From assembly GCA_040755095.1 (NCBI GenBank), contig JBFMBH010000012.1, forward strand, positions 1 to 51,498: a DNA stretch of 51,498 nucleotides, given 5' to 3'. Each line of letters begins with the position of its first letter. Position 1 is the stretch's first letter. The stretch is from Thermodesulfobacteriota bacterium (lineage in GTDB: Bacteria; Desulfobacterota; Desulfobulbia; Desulfobulbales; JBFMBH01). A model generated the notes under the pieces. That model made no database searches. It was not told the DNA's origin and worked only from the letters and a program-made list of their open reading frames with translations. Shown piece by piece: positions 1 through 9,413 of the stretch. The position numbers were made by a program, and so were the translations under genes.

Positions 1-1097
1 TGCTGGAAGATAGCCGCCACATCGATTTCGGACCGCTGGCTGAAGATGGGCTTGTCCGCGAGTCGGTCGAGGGCCCGAGTCACGCTGTCATCTCCTCGTC
101 CTTCTTCTTGATACTGCCGGCGCACGGCGTCCCGAGCTTCCTTAAGGCTCGGGCCCGCACGGTTCGCCTGACGGGCCATGCGGTATGCCTCGGTCAGGGC
201 CCTGTCCACGATCCCCTGCTGGCACCCACCCATCTGGGGGATAAAGGTGGCGAGGGTGCTCGAGAAGATCTCGGCGGCCAGGTCCGTATTCGCGTCCCGG
301 GGCAGATCGAATGGGTTTATGGGCAGCGGCTGCTCGGGTGGCCGAATGACGCGGAGCCCAGCCACGGAACGGAGAAATGGCTCCCCTGTCTGCCCTTTCG
401 CCAGATCACCCTTGTAGTCGAGGAGGATGAACCCGGTGGCAGGGGCGGCCGAGGCGATGGCGTGCAGAAGCCCCAGCAGCCCCTGGCTTTTGCCCTTGCC
501 TTGTGCGCCCGCGATGCGCAGGCTGGCCGAAGTATCCTGACCCTCTTCACGGTTGACAATCCACTTGACCGGTTCTCCTGTCGTCGCATCACGCCCAAGC
601 TCCACAGAAACCGGACCGGATGGCGGGAGGTCCGTAGCCTGAATGCCCCCTTCCATGGCAGAGACCAGACACGCGCCAAGCTCGCGCACCAGGCGACGGG
701 CGTCTCGGTGCATCCGGTCGTAGAGCGTGCCCAAGTGACGATAGCCCGCGTTGAGCGCCCGGCGCATCCGTGTTTGCGCCTCCTCTCCCGATCCGTCGAC
801 GGTGAGGACGGTGCTGAGATAGCGTATGCCCGGGAAATCAATGTGGCTAAGATCATGTTCGCCACCCCGGCTATCGTCGTCCGAGGCCTTTTCATACGAC
901 AGATGGAGATCCCAGCTCGCGGCGAGACGGCGAAGGGGGTGGTCGTCGTTGGCCCTGGCACCGCGGTCCGCAGCCAGGCCCAGAGCCAGAGCCAGTCGGT
1001 CACATTCATCGGGAGCGATGTCGAGACCAACGGCCAGTTGAGCTCGCAACGTCTGCGCCAGTCGACTGCCACGGATGCGGAACACCGGATCAGGCAT
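1..1097 (-). CDS. DndE-like domain fused to HerA/FtsK-type ATPase (3' end outside window)
   Basis: Partial gene; 365 codons are visible and the frame is still open at base 1. Residues about 1-75 (FRIRGSRLAQTLRAQLAVGL..., then a WDLHLSYEKA stretch) resemble DndE, the small DNA-binding protein of DNA phosphorothioation systems. After a linker comes a P-loop ATPase core with Walker A GAQGKGKS at 197-204 and Walker B FILLDYKGD at 223-231, of the HerA/FtsK pumping-ATPase type. The ATG at 1097 lies inside the 3' end of the DndD-like gene (8-base ATGCCTGA overlap), so the two are translationally coupled. In ordinary dnd clusters DndE is a free protein of about 110 residues, so this fusion is unusual. 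Base composition is less GC-rich than in the housekeeping genes from ribBA onward. Likely role: DNA translocation or recognition in a defence or DNA-modification system. The P-loop ATPase call is firm; the DndE call is moderate. Confidence 0.7.
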   Translation of the reverse strand, partial: MPDPVFRIRGSRLAQTLRAQLAVGLDIAPDECDRLALALGLAADRGARANDDHPLRRLAASWDLHLSYEKASDDDSRGGEHDLSHIDFPGIRYLSTVLTVDGSGEEAQTRMRRALNAGYRHLGTLYDRMHRDARRLVRELGACLVSAMEGGIQATDLPPSGPVSVELGRDATTGEPVKWIVNREEGQDTSASLRIAGAQGKGKSQGLLGLLHAIASAAPATGFILLDYKGDLAKGQTGEPFLRSVAGLRVIRPPEQPLPINPFDLPRDANTDLAAEIFSSTLATFIPQMGGCQQGIVDRALTEAYRMARQANRAGPSLKEARDAVRRQYQEEGRGDDSVTRALDRLADKPIFSQRSEIDVAAIFQ

Positions 1098-3297
1098 GGA
1101 CAGCCTCCGGACAGTCTATGATGTCCGTCTGCTCGCCACTGCCACCACGAATCATTTTCAGGCGTTGTGCCACCTGGTTGCGGATCGAGTAGCTGGGGTG
1201 GGCAGGGATTTCCTCTGGGGTGACGAGCAACACCATCTGGGCGGTGCACTTCGCCAGCATCTCGCGCAGGACGGCTTCTCGGTGCTCGGGATCAAGCACG
1301 CGTAACGGCGCCTCGATGACCATCGGCAAGCGTGCGCCCGCGGCCTCTCGGATCGCATGGACGAGGCAAAGGGCCAGAAGGTTGCGCTCGCCAGTGGAGC
1401 GACCGGCAGGCGCAGGATTGTCGTTCTTGTCGACCACGGCGTAACGATAGGTGCGCCGATCGACCTTCAGGCGGGCCAGAACATCGTGTTTGTGGGCGGT
1501 GCGAATGAGCATTTGCGAAGCCTCGATTTCGAGCCTGCTCACGCGCTCCTTAAGCATGTGATCGGCAATGGCGCCCAGCCCCTGGCCGGCGGCGTCGGCC
1601 AACCGGGATCGTTGTTCGATGTTGTCGATCTCATTCACCACGGTCGAGGCTCCCGGCCCTGCCGCTGTCAACGCCTCTCGCACCGACTCGAGCTCCCCGC
1701 CCGAGCGCTTGAGCTCTTCCCGCGCTGCTTGGAGCTTCTGCTCCAGGCCATTCTTGCGTTGTGAGGCCTCCGCATACCGTTCGATCCATGGCGTCTCCGC
1801 GACCGGGTACGCCAGGTCATCGATTTCCTGTTGGATCTCCCGCACACGCTCTGCCCAGCGGTTTCCACTATCCGCCTGCTGCAGGAGGCTGCGGAGCTTG
1901 CGGCCGGCGGCCTCTACCGGCTGTCGTAGGGACGCCAGACGCTCCTCCTGCCGCCGGGCCCGGTTTTGATCCTCGGTTGCGGGAATTCCTACGGTTTCGC
2001 GCAACGCTTCGAGGATCTCATCGTATGGCGGAGGCGGCCGGCGTACCCATGGGAAGCCAGCTCCCGAAACAGCCTTCGCGATCGCCGTAATGGTATCGTT
2101 TGTTCCTTGGCGCCAATCGGCCGACTTGCTGACTTGCGCGGTCGTGGGCGTAGGCCGAATCGAAAGCCCGATCAGAGCAAGCGGCAGCAACTCGGTCACA
2201 ATCTCATGGCGCTCCTGCTCGGCCCGTTTTTGCCTTTCTCTTGCACGTTCCAGTTCGCGGAGAAGGTTGTCCCGGCGTCGACGCTGCTCCGGCTGCCCCT
2301 TGCCGCTGTAGGTGTCGACCTCCTTCTGCGCCTGGCTCAACTCGCGCTCAATATCAATGATGGATTGCCGTTCGTCCGCTTCCTTGCGGCGCAGACGTTC
2401 CGCTGTCTCTTCAAGATCCCGCCGACGCCTCCCTTCCCTCTCCACCTCGTCCCGTCGTTGGCGAGCCTTCTTGCTTGTCTTGCGCGAATAGTCATCGCAC
2501 CACTTCGCAAGGTCGCGCAACGGCCGAATGGCGAGCGCGGTCTCCACGACGTCCTGGATAGGCGGAAGTTCTGTACCCTTTTGGCCGGACAACTTCTGTA
2601 CCACGCTGCTCTCCGCATCGAAGACGAAGTAGTCCAAGAGCTGTTTCGGAAACAGGGCCTCGAGCCACTGGGCGGCATCATGGCCATGCATCGGACGATC
2701 AGCCACTCGAACGGCGAGGTCATCCGCCCCCGAGCGTGCCCAGCCATTCCCCACCCGGTGATATTTTTGTAATCGGCGGATCTCAATCTGACTATACGCT
2801 TGCGAGCGAAATCGAAGGACGACCTTGACTTCGGCCTGGCGGCCAGGCGTGTCGGCATGGACGAAGTAAGGGATGTCCTCGCTCTCCCTTTCCCCTGCAA
2901 GCGCGAAGCGAACAGCGCGGACGAGCGCTGACTTGCCGTAGCCGTTGGGCGCCTCAATGAGAATCACTGGCCGAATGCTGTCCGACCGCAGATCGACGAC
3001 CACCTGCCTGAACTGGAGAAAGTTGGCCAGTTCGATGGCTTCGAGCTGCATTCCAGCTCGGTCTTCCACTGGCGCCGCTTTGGCCGCATCTCCACAGCTG
3101 TCCGTGGTGGTGCGCTGGGGCAGTCTTTGGTCCAGTGCCTCTTCAAGCAGGCGGGCGACGTCTGTCGCTGCACGGCGCGGGCTGTGAAGATCCAGTGCCA
3201 GCAGGGCATGGAGCAGATTGAGGGGCAAGTCTCTTGCAACCCACTCTTGTTCGGCTCGATCAGCCTCTTCCCTGGTCAGCCCAACGCTCGAACTCAA
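1090..3297 (-). CDS. DndD-like SMC/Rad50-type ATPase of a probable defence operon
   Basis: 735 residues. Walker A APNGYGKS is at residues 116-123 after a DndD-like beginning (MQLEAIELANFLQFRQ) at residue 83. A long charged coiled-coil region covers about 280-560. An ABC-type signature STGERN lies near 633, and a Walker B/D-loop MVIEAPLRVLDPEHR near 658. DndD proteins carry a similar (V/I)DTPLGRLDSxHR block; here the Asp-Thr pair is Glu-Ala. No CxxC zinc hook is visible in the coiled coil. The 82-residue N-terminal helical extension has no domain I recognise. The start is TTG, supported by GGGGAGG 10 bases upstream and by an in-frame stop just before it. That TTG overlaps the stop of an upstream remnant (TTGA). 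Expected role: nicking or ATP-driven DNA processing in phosphorothioation-like defence. No dndC or dndB accompanies it here. Confidence 0.7.
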   Translation of the reverse strand: MSSSVGLTREEADRAEQEWVARDLPLNLLHALLALDLHSPRRAATDVARLLEEALDQRLPQRTTTDSCGDAAKAAPVEDRAGMQLEAIELANFLQFRQVVVDLRSDSIRPVILIEAPNGYGKSALVRAVRFALAGERESEDIPYFVHADTPGRQAEVKVVLRFRSQAYSQIEIRRLQKYHRVGNGWARSGADDLAVRVADRPMHGHDAAQWLEALFPKQLLDYFVFDAESSVVQKLSGQKGTELPPIQDVVETALAIRPLRDLAKWCDDYSRKTSKKARQRRDEVEREGRRRRDLEETAERLRRKEADERQSIIDIERELSQAQKEVDTYSGKGQPEQRRRRDNLLRELERARERQKRAEQERHEIVTELLPLALIGLSIRPTPTTAQVSKSADWRQGTNDTITAIAKAVSGAGFPWVRRPPPPYDEILEALRETVGIPATEDQNRARRQEERLASLRQPVEAAGRKLRSLLQQADSGNRWAERVREIQQEIDDLAYPVAETPWIERYAEASQRKNGLEQKLQAAREELKRSGGELESVREALTAAGPGASTVVNEIDNIEQRSRLADAAGQGLGAIADHMLKERVSRLEIEASQMLIRTAHKHDVLARLKVDRRTYRYAVVDKNDNPAPAGRSTGERNLLALCLVHAIREAAGARLPMVIEAPLRVLDPEHREAVLREMLAKCTAQMVLLVTPEEIPAHPSYSIRNQVAQRLKMIRGGSGEQTDIIDCPEAVHA

Positions 3298-3446
3298 CGA
3301 GGTTCACCCTCCCCAAAGAGGTGGCGGACGGCAGGACGATTTCTTGCAAGGGCAAGAGCGGCACAACGGCACGGCTCCTGATGGAGCGTCAGCGGCGAGC
3401 CTTGGAGAGCACCCCACGACCGGATTCCACCAGGGATCCATGTGCC
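3294..3446 (-). pseudogene. 3'-terminal remnant of a lost gene upstream of the DndD-like gene
   Basis: An open frame of 50 codons plus TGA runs from just after a stop at 3447-3449 to 3294. Its final part (HQEPCRCAALALARNRP, then VRHLFGEGEPR) looks like the natural C-terminus of a protein. Its TGA overlaps the TTG start of the DndD-like gene as TTGA, the usual sign of two coupled operon genes. No start codon with a ribosome site is present, and the ribBA stop lies only a few bases beyond the 5' end. I read it as the tail of the gene that once preceded the DndD-like gene, cut off when the operon was joined to ribBA. The family of the lost protein cannot be told from the tail. Confidence 0.45.
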
Positions 3447-3452
3447 TCAGGG

Positions 3453-4691
3453 TCACGGTCCGCCGTCCGGGTCCTGCATCCGGGTCGGGATGAGGCCCAG
3501 CATGTGGCCGAGCTTGTCCTTCTTGCACTGGAGGTAGCGCAGGTTCTCGGGCAGGGGCTCGATCTCGATGGGCAGGCGGTCCACCACCTCCAGGCCGTAG
3601 CCCTGCAGCCCGACGATCTTCTTGGGATTGTTGGTGATGAGCCGCATCTTCTTCACCCCCAGGTCCCGGAGGATCTGCGCCCCCACCCCGTAGTCCCGCA
3701 GGTCGGGCTTGAAGCCCAGCTGCACGTTGGCCTCCACGGTGTCCAGGCCCTGATCCTGGAGGGCATAGGCCTTGAGCTTGTTGACCAGACCGATCCCCCG
3801 GCCCTCCTGGTGCATGTAGAGGATCACCCCGCAGCCCTCGTCGGCCACCATCTCCATGGCGGCGTGCAGCTGGGCGCCACAATCACAGCGCAGGGAGCCG
3901 AAGACGTCACCGGTCAGGCACTCGGAGTGTACCCGGACCATGACCTCTGCCTCGGGGGCGATGGTGCCCTTCACCAGGGCCAGGTGCTCCAGGTTGTCCA
4001 CGTCGTTGGTGTAGACCACGGCCGTGAACTCGCCGCCGTAGCGGCTGGGCAGCCTGGTCTCGGCGGCGCGGTGCACGAAGCTTTCGTTCCGGAGCCGGTA
4101 GGCCACCAGATCGGCGATGGTGGCGATCCTGAGGTCATGGGTGGCGGCAAAGGCCTCCAGGTCCGGCATGCGGGCCATGGTGCCGTCCTCCTTCATGATC
4201 TCGCAGATCACGCCGGCGGGCCGCAAGCCCGCCAGGCGGGCCAGATCCACCGAGCCTTCCGTCTGGCCGGTGCGCACCAGCACCCCGCCCCGGCGGGCCC
4301 GCAGGGGAAAGACATGGCCCGGGCTCACCAGATCGTCAGGCCGCACGTCCTCCCGCACCGCCACCTGGATGGTCCGGGCCCGGTCGGCGGCGGAGATGCC
4401 GGTGGTGACCCCGGTGCGGGCCTCGATGCTGACCGTGAACGCGGTGCCGTAAGGCGACTGGTTGTCCCGCACCATCATCGGCAGCCGCAGCCGCTCGATG
4501 TGCTCCGGGGTCATGGTCAGGCAGATGAGGCCACGGCCGTACCGGGCCATGAAGTTGATGGCCTCGGGGGTGACCATCTGGGCGGCCATGCACAGGTCGC
4601 CTTCGTTCTCCCGGTCCTCATCGTCCACCAGGATGATCATCTTGCCGGACCGGATGTCCTCGATGACATCCTCAATCCTGCTCACCGGCAT
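3453..4691 (-). CDS. ribBA: bifunctional 3,4-dihydroxy-2-butanone-4-phosphate synthase / GTP cyclohydrolase II
   Basis: 412 residues, normal for RibBA. The N-terminal half is DHBP synthase, with the acidic metal/substrate loop [11 protein letters not shown] at about residues 23-33; it makes the four-carbon riboflavin precursor from ribulose-5-phosphate. The C-terminal half is GTP cyclohydrolase II. It shows the zinc cysteines in [17 protein letters not shown], the HQEGRGIGL active-site loop and a [10 protein letters not shown] segment. Start chosen at ATG 4691 ([13 protein letters not shown]) with GAAGGAG 6 bases upstream; an open frame extends further 5' but is not protein-like. It follows ribE by about 60 bases and is the last surviving gene of the riboflavin block. 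ribH and nusB, which often follow, are replaced here by the defence operon. Confidence 0.96.
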   Translation of the reverse strand: MPVSRIEDVIEDIRSGKMIILVDDEDRENEGDLCMAAQMVTPEAINFMARYGRGLICLTMTPEHIERLRLPMMVRDNQSPYGTAFTVSIEARTGVTTGISAADRARTIQVAVREDVRPDDLVSPGHVFPLRARRGGVLVRTGQTEGSVDLARLAGLRPAGVICEIMKEDGTMARMPDLEAFAATHDLRIATIADLVAYRLRNESFVHRAAETRLPSRYGGEFTAVVYTNDVDNLEHLALVKGTIAPEAEVMVRVHSECLTGDVFGSLRCDCGAQLHAAMEMVADEGCGVILYMHQEGRGIGLVNKLKAYALQDQGLDTVEANVQLGFKPDLRDYGVGAQILRDLGVKKMRLITNNPKKIVGLQGYGLEVVDRLPIEIEPLPENLRYLQCKKDKLGHMLGLIPTRMQDPDGGP

Positions 4692-4752
4692 GGCGGGCTC
4701 CTTCGCGAGTTGTCTGGCTTTGGTTGCGGGGGAAAGAACACCAGCGGTCGGC

Positions 4753-5406
4753 TCAGCGCCAGAAGCCGTGCTCGGCCAGGAAGGCCGGGTCGATGCCGCC
4801 CGCCTTCCTGGTCCCGGCCAGCGGTCCCAGGAGCCTTTCCACATACTTGCCGATGATGTCCACCTCGAGGTTGACGGTATCCCCGGGCTGTCTGTCCCCC
4901 AGGGTGGTGATCTTCAGGGTGTGGGGAATGATGGAGACGGCAAAGGACCGCTCGTCGCAGGCATTCACGGTGAGGCTGATGCCGTCCACCGCGATGGAGC
5001 CCTTTTCGATGACATAGCGGGCCTGGGCCTCCGGCAGACTGAAGGAGAAGAGGACGAAATCGCCCAGGGGCTTTCGCTCCAGAACCTGGGCCACCGCGTC
5101 CACGTGGCCGCTCACCAGATGCCCCCCCAGCCGGTCCGCCAGGCGCAGGGCGCGCTCCAGATTGACCGCGGCGCCGGCGGCTACTGCCCCCAGGTTGGTG
5201 CGGGAAAGGGTCTCCGGCGAGACATCCACCGCAAAGCGGCGGCCGCGGATATCCCGGGCGGTGAGACAGACGCCGTTCACGGCAATGCTCTCCCCTTCCT
5301 GGGGATCCGCCAGATCGAAATCCGCCTCCAGCACAAAGACCATGCCCTGGCCCTGGGGCCGCCGCTCCCGCAGCCGGCCCTGGCCCTGGATGATGCCGGT
5401 GAACAT
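4753..5406 (-). CDS. ribE: riboflavin synthase, alpha subunit
   Basis: 217 residues. The enzyme dismutates two 6,7-dimethyl-8-ribityllumazine molecules to riboflavin. It has the invariant N-terminus MFTGIIQG and two tandem lumazine-binding barrels (about 1-97 and 98-195). Each barrel carries its signature: INGVCLT-like AVNGVCLTA in the first, [10 protein letters not shown] in the second, and HLVSGHVD at the junction. The start is fixed by the family N-terminus. It lies between ribD and ribBA, separated from ribD by about 160 bases that contain a pair of palindromic repeats. Such genes are called ribE or ribC depending on the organism. Confidence 0.95.
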   Translation of the reverse strand: MFTGIIQGQGRLRERRPQGQGMVFVLEADFDLADPQEGESIAVNGVCLTARDIRGRRFAVDVSPETLSRTNLGAVAAGAAVNLERALRLADRLGGHLVSGHVDAVAQVLERKPLGDFVLFSFSLPEAQARYVIEKGSIAVDGISLTVNACDERSFAVSIIPHTLKITTLGDRQPGDTVNLEVDIIGKYVERLLGPLAGTRKAGGIDPAFLAEHGFWR

Positions 5407-5445
5407 CAGCTGCCCCCTGGGGGAGCCAGTCAGCCCCCCTCCCAA

Positions 5446-5521
5446 CCTCCCCCCGCTGGGGGGAGGAGAGTTTTGCCCCTGTGCCGCACGAACTTCGACT
5501 CCCTCCCCCAGCGGGGGAGGG
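5446..5521 (+). repeat. pair of inverted REP-like palindromes between ribD and ribE
   Basis: Two GC-rich palindromes, cctccccccgctggggggagg-type at 5446-5466 and ccctcccccagcgggggaggg-type at 5501-5521, lie head to head in the ribD-ribE gap. Their flanks are also related in opposite orientation (a run of C with CCCAA/CCCCGG before each). This is the layout of a REP doublet/BIME. Each could fold into a strong hairpin in the rib transcript and either protect the upstream message or reduce read-through. Confidence 0.6.
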
Positions 5522-5564
5522 CCGGGGTGGGGGCCGGGCGCCACACCCTGCCGCCCCTGGTTTT

Positions 5565-6683
5565 TCACGGTTGCCTGCTCCTGACCGGTGTTCCGGAGAC
5601 CAGGAAGTCCGCCCCGCAGTGCCGGATGGTCACATCCCGCAGCGCCAAGCCGTCCTCCACCCGCCGGGCAGCGAAACCCGCCACCACCGGCAGGCCATCG
5701 CCGCCCAGCAAGCGGGGGGCCACGAAGAACAGGCAGCGGTCCGCGAGACCCGCCGCCAGAAAGGCGCCGTGCACCCGGCTGCCCCCTTCCACCAGGAGCG
5801 AGGTGATGCCGGCCCGGCCCAGCTCCCCGAGCACCGATGCCAGATCCAGCCCGCCGCCGGCGGTCCGGGGCACGGTCACCACCCGGCAGCCGGCCTGCGC
5901 CAGGGCGACCCGCCGCTCCTCCGGGGCCTCCGGGCCGCAGAACAGCCAGGTGGCGGCGGCGGATCCCTGGGTGAGCATGCGGCAGGTGGCCGGCAGCCGG
6001 GCCTGGCTGTCCAGCACCACCCGTAGCGGATCCCGGCCCCGGGGCAGCCGGCAGGTGAGCTGGGGGTCGTCGGCCAGGGCAGTGCCGATGCCCACCAGCA
6101 CGGCGTCCAGGCGATCCCGCAGCCGGTGCACCTCGCGCCGGGCGCGCTCGCCGGTAATCCACTGGCTGTGGCCGCAGGCCGTGGCGATGCGGCCGTCCAG
6201 GGTCATGCCGGCCTTGAGCACCACCCAGGGCAGGCCGGTTGCCACGTGCTTGGCAAAGGGCGCGATGAGCTCCTGGCAGGGCCCGGCCAGGACCCCGGAC
6301 ACCACCTCGATGCCCTGTTTGGCGAGAAAGGCGGCCCCGCCGCCAATCACCGTGGGGTTGGGATCCTGGGCGCCCACCACCAGCCGCCGGATGCCGGCCG
6401 CCAGCACCGCGCCGGTGCAGGGCGGAGTGCGGCCGGTATGGTGGCACGGCTCCAGGGTGACATAAAGGGTCGCGCCCCGGGCCCGTGCACCGGCCGCCGC
6501 CAGGGCGTGCACCTCGGCATGGGGGGTGCCGGCCCGCCGGTGGAAGCCCCGGCCCACCACCTGGCCGCCCGCCACCACCACCGCCCCCACCGCCGGGTTG
6601 GGGGCGGTGCGACCCAGGCCCTTTCTGGCCTCGGCCAGGGCCAGGCGCATGAAGGCGGCGTCAGCGGCCTCAGGCCTCGCCAT
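5565..6683 (-). CDS. ribD: bifunctional riboflavin deaminase/reductase RibD
   Basis: 372 residues. The N-terminal cytidine-deaminase-fold domain (1-145) removes the amino group of the pyrimidine intermediate; its zinc motif is HAEVHAL plus [11 protein letters not shown]. The C-terminal dihydrofolate-reductase-like domain then reduces the ribosyl side chain with NADPH and shows [10 protein letters not shown] and [14 protein letters not shown]. Start at ATG 6683 ([12 protein letters not shown]), which lies inside the 3' end of nrdR (14-base overlap), so translation is probably coupled. Full length, with no damage visible. It works with RibE and RibBA encoded downstream. Confidence 0.95.
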   Translation of the reverse strand: MARPEAADAAFMRLALAEARKGLGRTAPNPAVGAVVVAGGQVVGRGFHRRAGTPHAEVHALAAAGARARGATLYVTLEPCHHTGRTPPCTGAVLAAGIRRLVVGAQDPNPTVIGGGAAFLAKQGIEVVSGVLAGPCQELIAPFAKHVATGLPWVVLKAGMTLDGRIATACGHSQWITGERARREVHRLRDRLDAVLVGIGTALADDPQLTCRLPRGRDPLRVVLDSQARLPATCRMLTQGSAAATWLFCGPEAPEERRVALAQAGCRVVTVPRTAGGGLDLASVLGELGRAGITSLLVEGGSRVHGAFLAAGLADRCLFFVAPRLLGGDGLPVVAGFAARRVEDGLALRDVTIRHCGADFLVSGTPVRSRQP

Positions 6684-7152
6684 GACCCCGCTCGGCCTCC
6701 CGGCTGGCCAGAACGTTCTTGAGCTCTTCCATGAACTCGTTGATGTCCTTGAACTGCCGGTAGACGGAGGCAAAGCGCACATAGGCCACGTCGTCCATGC
6801 GCCTCAGGCCGTCCACCACCCGCTCGCCGATCCAGCCGGAGGGGATCTCCCGCTCCCCCGAATCCTGCAGCTCCCGCTCCAGATCGTCCGCGAACTCCTC
6901 GATGGCGGTGACCGACACCGGCCGCTTCTCGCAGGCCTTCTTCATGCCCTCCACCACCTTGTGGCGGTCATAGGCCTCCCGGCGGCCGTCCTTTTTGACC
7001 ACCATGGGCAGGAGCATCTCCAGCCGCTCGTAGGTGGTGAAGCGGCGGTTGCAGCCCTCGCAGAGCCGGCGGCGGCGGGTGATGGTGTACTCCTTGTTGA
7101 GGCGGGAATCCACCACCCGGTTCTCGAAATGACCGCAGTAGGGACACTTCAT
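6670..7152 (-). CDS. nrdR: transcriptional repressor NrdR
   Basis: 160 residues, typical. The zinc ribbon is MKCPYCGH at 1-8 and LCEGCNRRF near 30-40, followed by an ATP-cone domain (about 49-140, [19 protein letters not shown]). In known systems NrdR senses ATP/dATP and represses ribonucleotide reductase genes at NrdR boxes. Its ATG overlaps the deaminase stop (ATGA). nrdR upstream of ribD is a frequent order in proteobacteria. I saw no NrdR-box pair in this window, so its targets lie elsewhere. Confidence 0.96.
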   Translation of the reverse strand: MKCPYCGHFENRVVDSRLNKEYTITRRRRLCEGCNRRFTTYERLEMLLPMVVKKDGRREAYDRHKVVEGMKKACEKRPVSVTAIEEFADDLERELQDSGEREIPSGWIGERVVDGLRRMDDVAYVRFASVYRQFKDINEFMEELKNVLASREAERGHGEA

Positions 7153-7631
7153 ATCGCCCCCTTGCCCGGCAGATGCACCAGGGGAATGCCGGCCTCGGCC
7201 AGGAGGCTGGAGCCCAGCTCGTCCGGATAGCCATCCCGGTAATAGATGCCGGTCAGGCGGGCATTGATCAGCATCTTGGTGCAGATGGCGCAGGGCAGAT
7301 TGGTGCAGTAGAGGCTGGCGCCGTCGACCGGCGTGCCGTACAGGGCGGCCTGGATGAGGGCGTTCTGCTCGGCGTGCAGGCCCCGGCACAGCTCGTGGCG
7401 CTCGCCGGAGGGCACGCCGCGGTCCGCCCGCAGACAGCCCACGTCCAGGCAGTGGGCGATCCGGGTGGGGGCGCCGTTGTAGCCGGTGGTCAGGATCCGC
7501 TTCTCCCGGACCAGCACCGCCCCCACCTGCCGGCGCAGACAGGTGGAGCGCTGGGCCACCAGCTCGGCGATGGCCAGGAAGTATTCGTCCCAGGAGGGGC
7601 GTGGGGGCCGGCCCGGAGGAGAATCACTCAT
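7149..7631 (-). CDS. dCMP deaminase family protein (ComEB-like)
   Basis: 160 residues. The zinc-dependent deaminase fold has HAEQNAL (zinc His, catalytic Glu) and [10 protein letters not shown] (two zinc Cys). An extra Cys/His-rich stretch ([26 protein letters not shown]) is typical of dCMP deaminases of the ComEB group. Expected reaction: dCMP to dUMP, feeding dTMP synthesis. The ATG at 7631 overlaps the glyA stop by 8 bases, and the TGA overlaps the nrdR ATG. Its position between GlyA (one-carbon units for thymidylate) and NrdR (dNTP control) fits a nucleotide role. Other cytidine-like substrates cannot be ruled out. Confidence 0.88.
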   Translation of the reverse strand: MSDSPPGRPPRPSWDEYFLAIAELVAQRSTCLRRQVGAVLVREKRILTTGYNGAPTRIAHCLDVGCLRADRGVPSGERHELCRGLHAEQNALIQAALYGTPVDGASLYCTNLPCAICTKMLINARLTGIYYRDGYPDELGSSLLAEAGIPLVHLPGKGAI

Positions 7632-8880
7632 CGCTGCGGGAAAGAGACGGATAGATGGGGAAGCGCGCGCACAGCTCCCGGACCGCGAGGCGGATCCGGC
7701 CCAAGGCCTCCGGATCGTTGCGGCTGGCCAGGGCCTGGTCGATCCACTCCACGATCCGGCCCATCTCCGGCACACCGAGGCCGCGGCTGGTGACCGCTGC
7801 CGTACCGATGCGGATGCCGGAGGTCACCACCGGGCTGCGGGTGTCGAAGGGGATGGCGTTCTTGTTGACGGTAAGGCCGGCCTGCTCCAGGGCCCCCTCC
7901 GCCTCCCGGCCGGTGAGGCCCTTGCCGGTCAGGTCCACCAGGAGAAGGTGGTTGTCGGTGCCGCCCGAGACGATACGGAAGCCTTGGGCCGTAAGCCCCG
8001 CAGCCAGGGCCTGGGCATTGGCCACCACCCGGATCTGATCCTGCTGGAACCGCTCCCCCATGGCCTCCTTGAGGCTTACGGCCTTGGCGGCGATGACATG
8101 CACCAGCGGCCCGCCCTGGATGCCGGGGAAGATCTGACTGTTGATGAGACGGCCATACTTCTCCCGGGCCAGAATCAGCCCGCCCCGGGGGCCGCGCAGG
8201 GTCTTGTGGGTGGTGCTGGTGACGAAATCGGCGTGGGGCACCGGCGACGGATGGACGCCGGCGGCCACCAGACCGGCAATATGGGCCATGTCCACCATGA
8301 ACAGGGCCTCCACCTCGTCGGCGATGCGGCGGAAGGCAGCGAAATCGATGATCCGGGGGTAGGCGCTGGCGCCGGCGACGATCATCTTTGGCCGGTGCGC
8401 CTTGGCCAGCCGCTCCACCTCGTCGAAGTCGATGCGCTCGGTGCTGCGATCCACCCCGTACGAGACCACCTTGTACAGCCGGCCGGAGAAGTTGGCATGG
8501 GCCCCGTGGGTCAGGTGACCGCCGTGGGCCAGGCTCATGCCCAGGATGGTGTCGCCGGGGTGGAGGGTGGCCATGTAGACCGCCATATTGGCCTGGCTGC
8601 CGGAGTGGGGCTGGACATTGGCGTACTCGGCACCGAACAGGGTGCGGGCGCGCTCCATGGCCAGGGACTCCACCTGGTCGGCGTAGTCGCAGCCGCCGTA
8701 GTAGCGCTTGGCCGGGTAGCCCTCTGCGTACTTGTTGGTGAAGATGCTGCCCTGGGCCTCCAGCACCGCCTCGCTGACGATGTTCTCCGAGGCGATGAGC
8801 TCCAGCTGAAAGGACTGGCGCTCCAGCTCGCACTGGATGGCCCGGTAGATCTCGGGATCGGTATCCTTGAGAAACGACAC
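7624..8880 (-). CDS. glyA: serine hydroxymethyltransferase
   Basis: 418 residues, the usual bacterial length. A PLP enzyme converting serine and tetrahydrofolate to glycine and methylene-tetrahydrofolate. The PLP lysine is in [28 protein letters not shown] and the N-terminal [15 protein letters not shown] are diagnostic. Start is GTG at 8880 with GGAGGG 6 bases before it. It is followed by the deaminase with an 8-base overlap and preceded by rpiB about 107 bases away, a gap that holds one GC hairpin. Confidence 0.97.
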   Translation of the reverse strand: MSFLKDTDPEIYRAIQCELERQSFQLELIASENIVSEAVLEAQGSIFTNKYAEGYPAKRYYGGCDYADQVESLAMERARTLFGAEYANVQPHSGSQANMAVYMATLHPGDTILGMSLAHGGHLTHGAHANFSGRLYKVVSYGVDRSTERIDFDEVERLAKAHRPKMIVAGASAYPRIIDFAAFRRIADEVEALFMVDMAHIAGLVAAGVHPSPVPHADFVTSTTHKTLRGPRGGLILAREKYGRLINSQIFPGIQGGPLVHVIAAKAVSLKEAMGERFQQDQIRVVANAQALAAGLTAQGFRIVSGGTDNHLLLVDLTGKGLTGREAEGALEQAGLTVNKNAIPFDTRSPVVTSGIRIGTAAVTSRGLGVPEMGRIVEWIDQALASRNDPEALGRIRLAVRELCARFPIYPSLSRSDE

Positions 8881-8939
8881 GTTGGTCCCTCCATGGGGAC
8901 AGATCCGACACGCCGGACGCGTCCGACCAGTCCATCCTT

Positions 8940-8969
8940 GGCCGCGGCGCGCGGGTCCCGCCCGCGGCC
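8940..8969 (-). other. GC-rich hairpin in the rpiB-glyA gap
   Basis: GGCCGCGG at 8940-8947 is matched by CCGCGGCC at 8962-8969 around a 14-base loop. No T-run follows on either strand, so it is not a classical intrinsic terminator. It may be a pause or message-stability element inside the long operon. Confidence 0.35.
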
Positions 8970-8987
8970 GCAGCCAGGCAAAACAGC

Positions 8988-9413
8988 TCAGTCAAACATC
9001 CGGATCCGCCGCAGATGCCGGCCGCCGGCAAACTCGGTGGCCAGCCAGACCTTGAGCATCTCCTCGGCCAGGCCCGGCCCCACCACCCGGCCGCCCAGAC
9101 ACAAGACATTGGCGTCGTTGTGCTCCCGGCTCATCCGGGCGGTGAACAGCTCGTGGCACAGCGCCGCCCGGATGCCATCGAAGCGGTTGGCCGCCATGGA
9201 CATGCCGATACCGGTGCCGCAGACCAGCACCCCCCGGTCGGCCTGGCCATCCCGCACCAGGGCGCAGACCGCCTGGGCGAAGTGGGGGTAGTCCACGGAG
9301 GCCGACGAATCGCAGCCCTGATCAAGGATCTCGTGGCCGAGCTCGGCCAGCACCGCCAAAAGGCGGCACTTGAGGTCCACACCGCCGTGGTCCGAGCCGA
9401 TGGCAATCCTCAC
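8988..9413 (-). CDS. rpiB: ribose-5-phosphate isomerase B
   Basis: 141 residues. Interconverts ribose-5-phosphate and ribulose-5-phosphate; the latter is also the RibB substrate made use of downstream. Motifs: IGSDHGG near the start, the catalytic-cysteine block [14 protein letters not shown], and [19 protein letters not shown]. The start is GTG at 9413, whose GTGA overlaps the fabF stop. rpiB next to glyA is a widespread pairing. It could also act on another aldopentose phosphate (LacA/RpiB superfamily), but RpiB is the usual assignment. Confidence 0.94.
   Translation of the reverse strand: MRIAIGSDHGGVDLKCRLLAVLAELGHEILDQGCDSSASVDYPHFAQAVCALVRDGQADRGVLVCGTGIGMSMAANRFDGIRAALCHELFTARMSREHNDANVLCLGGRVVGPGLAEEMLKVWLATEFAGGRHLRRIRMFD

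Noticed and set aside
108-1249. Overlapping open frames on both strands at the left end (plus 108-1121, minus 317-1249)
   Set aside because: The minus-strand frame starting at 1097 contains Walker A and B motifs and couples to the DndD-like gene. The others give no protein-like sequence and are shadows of it.
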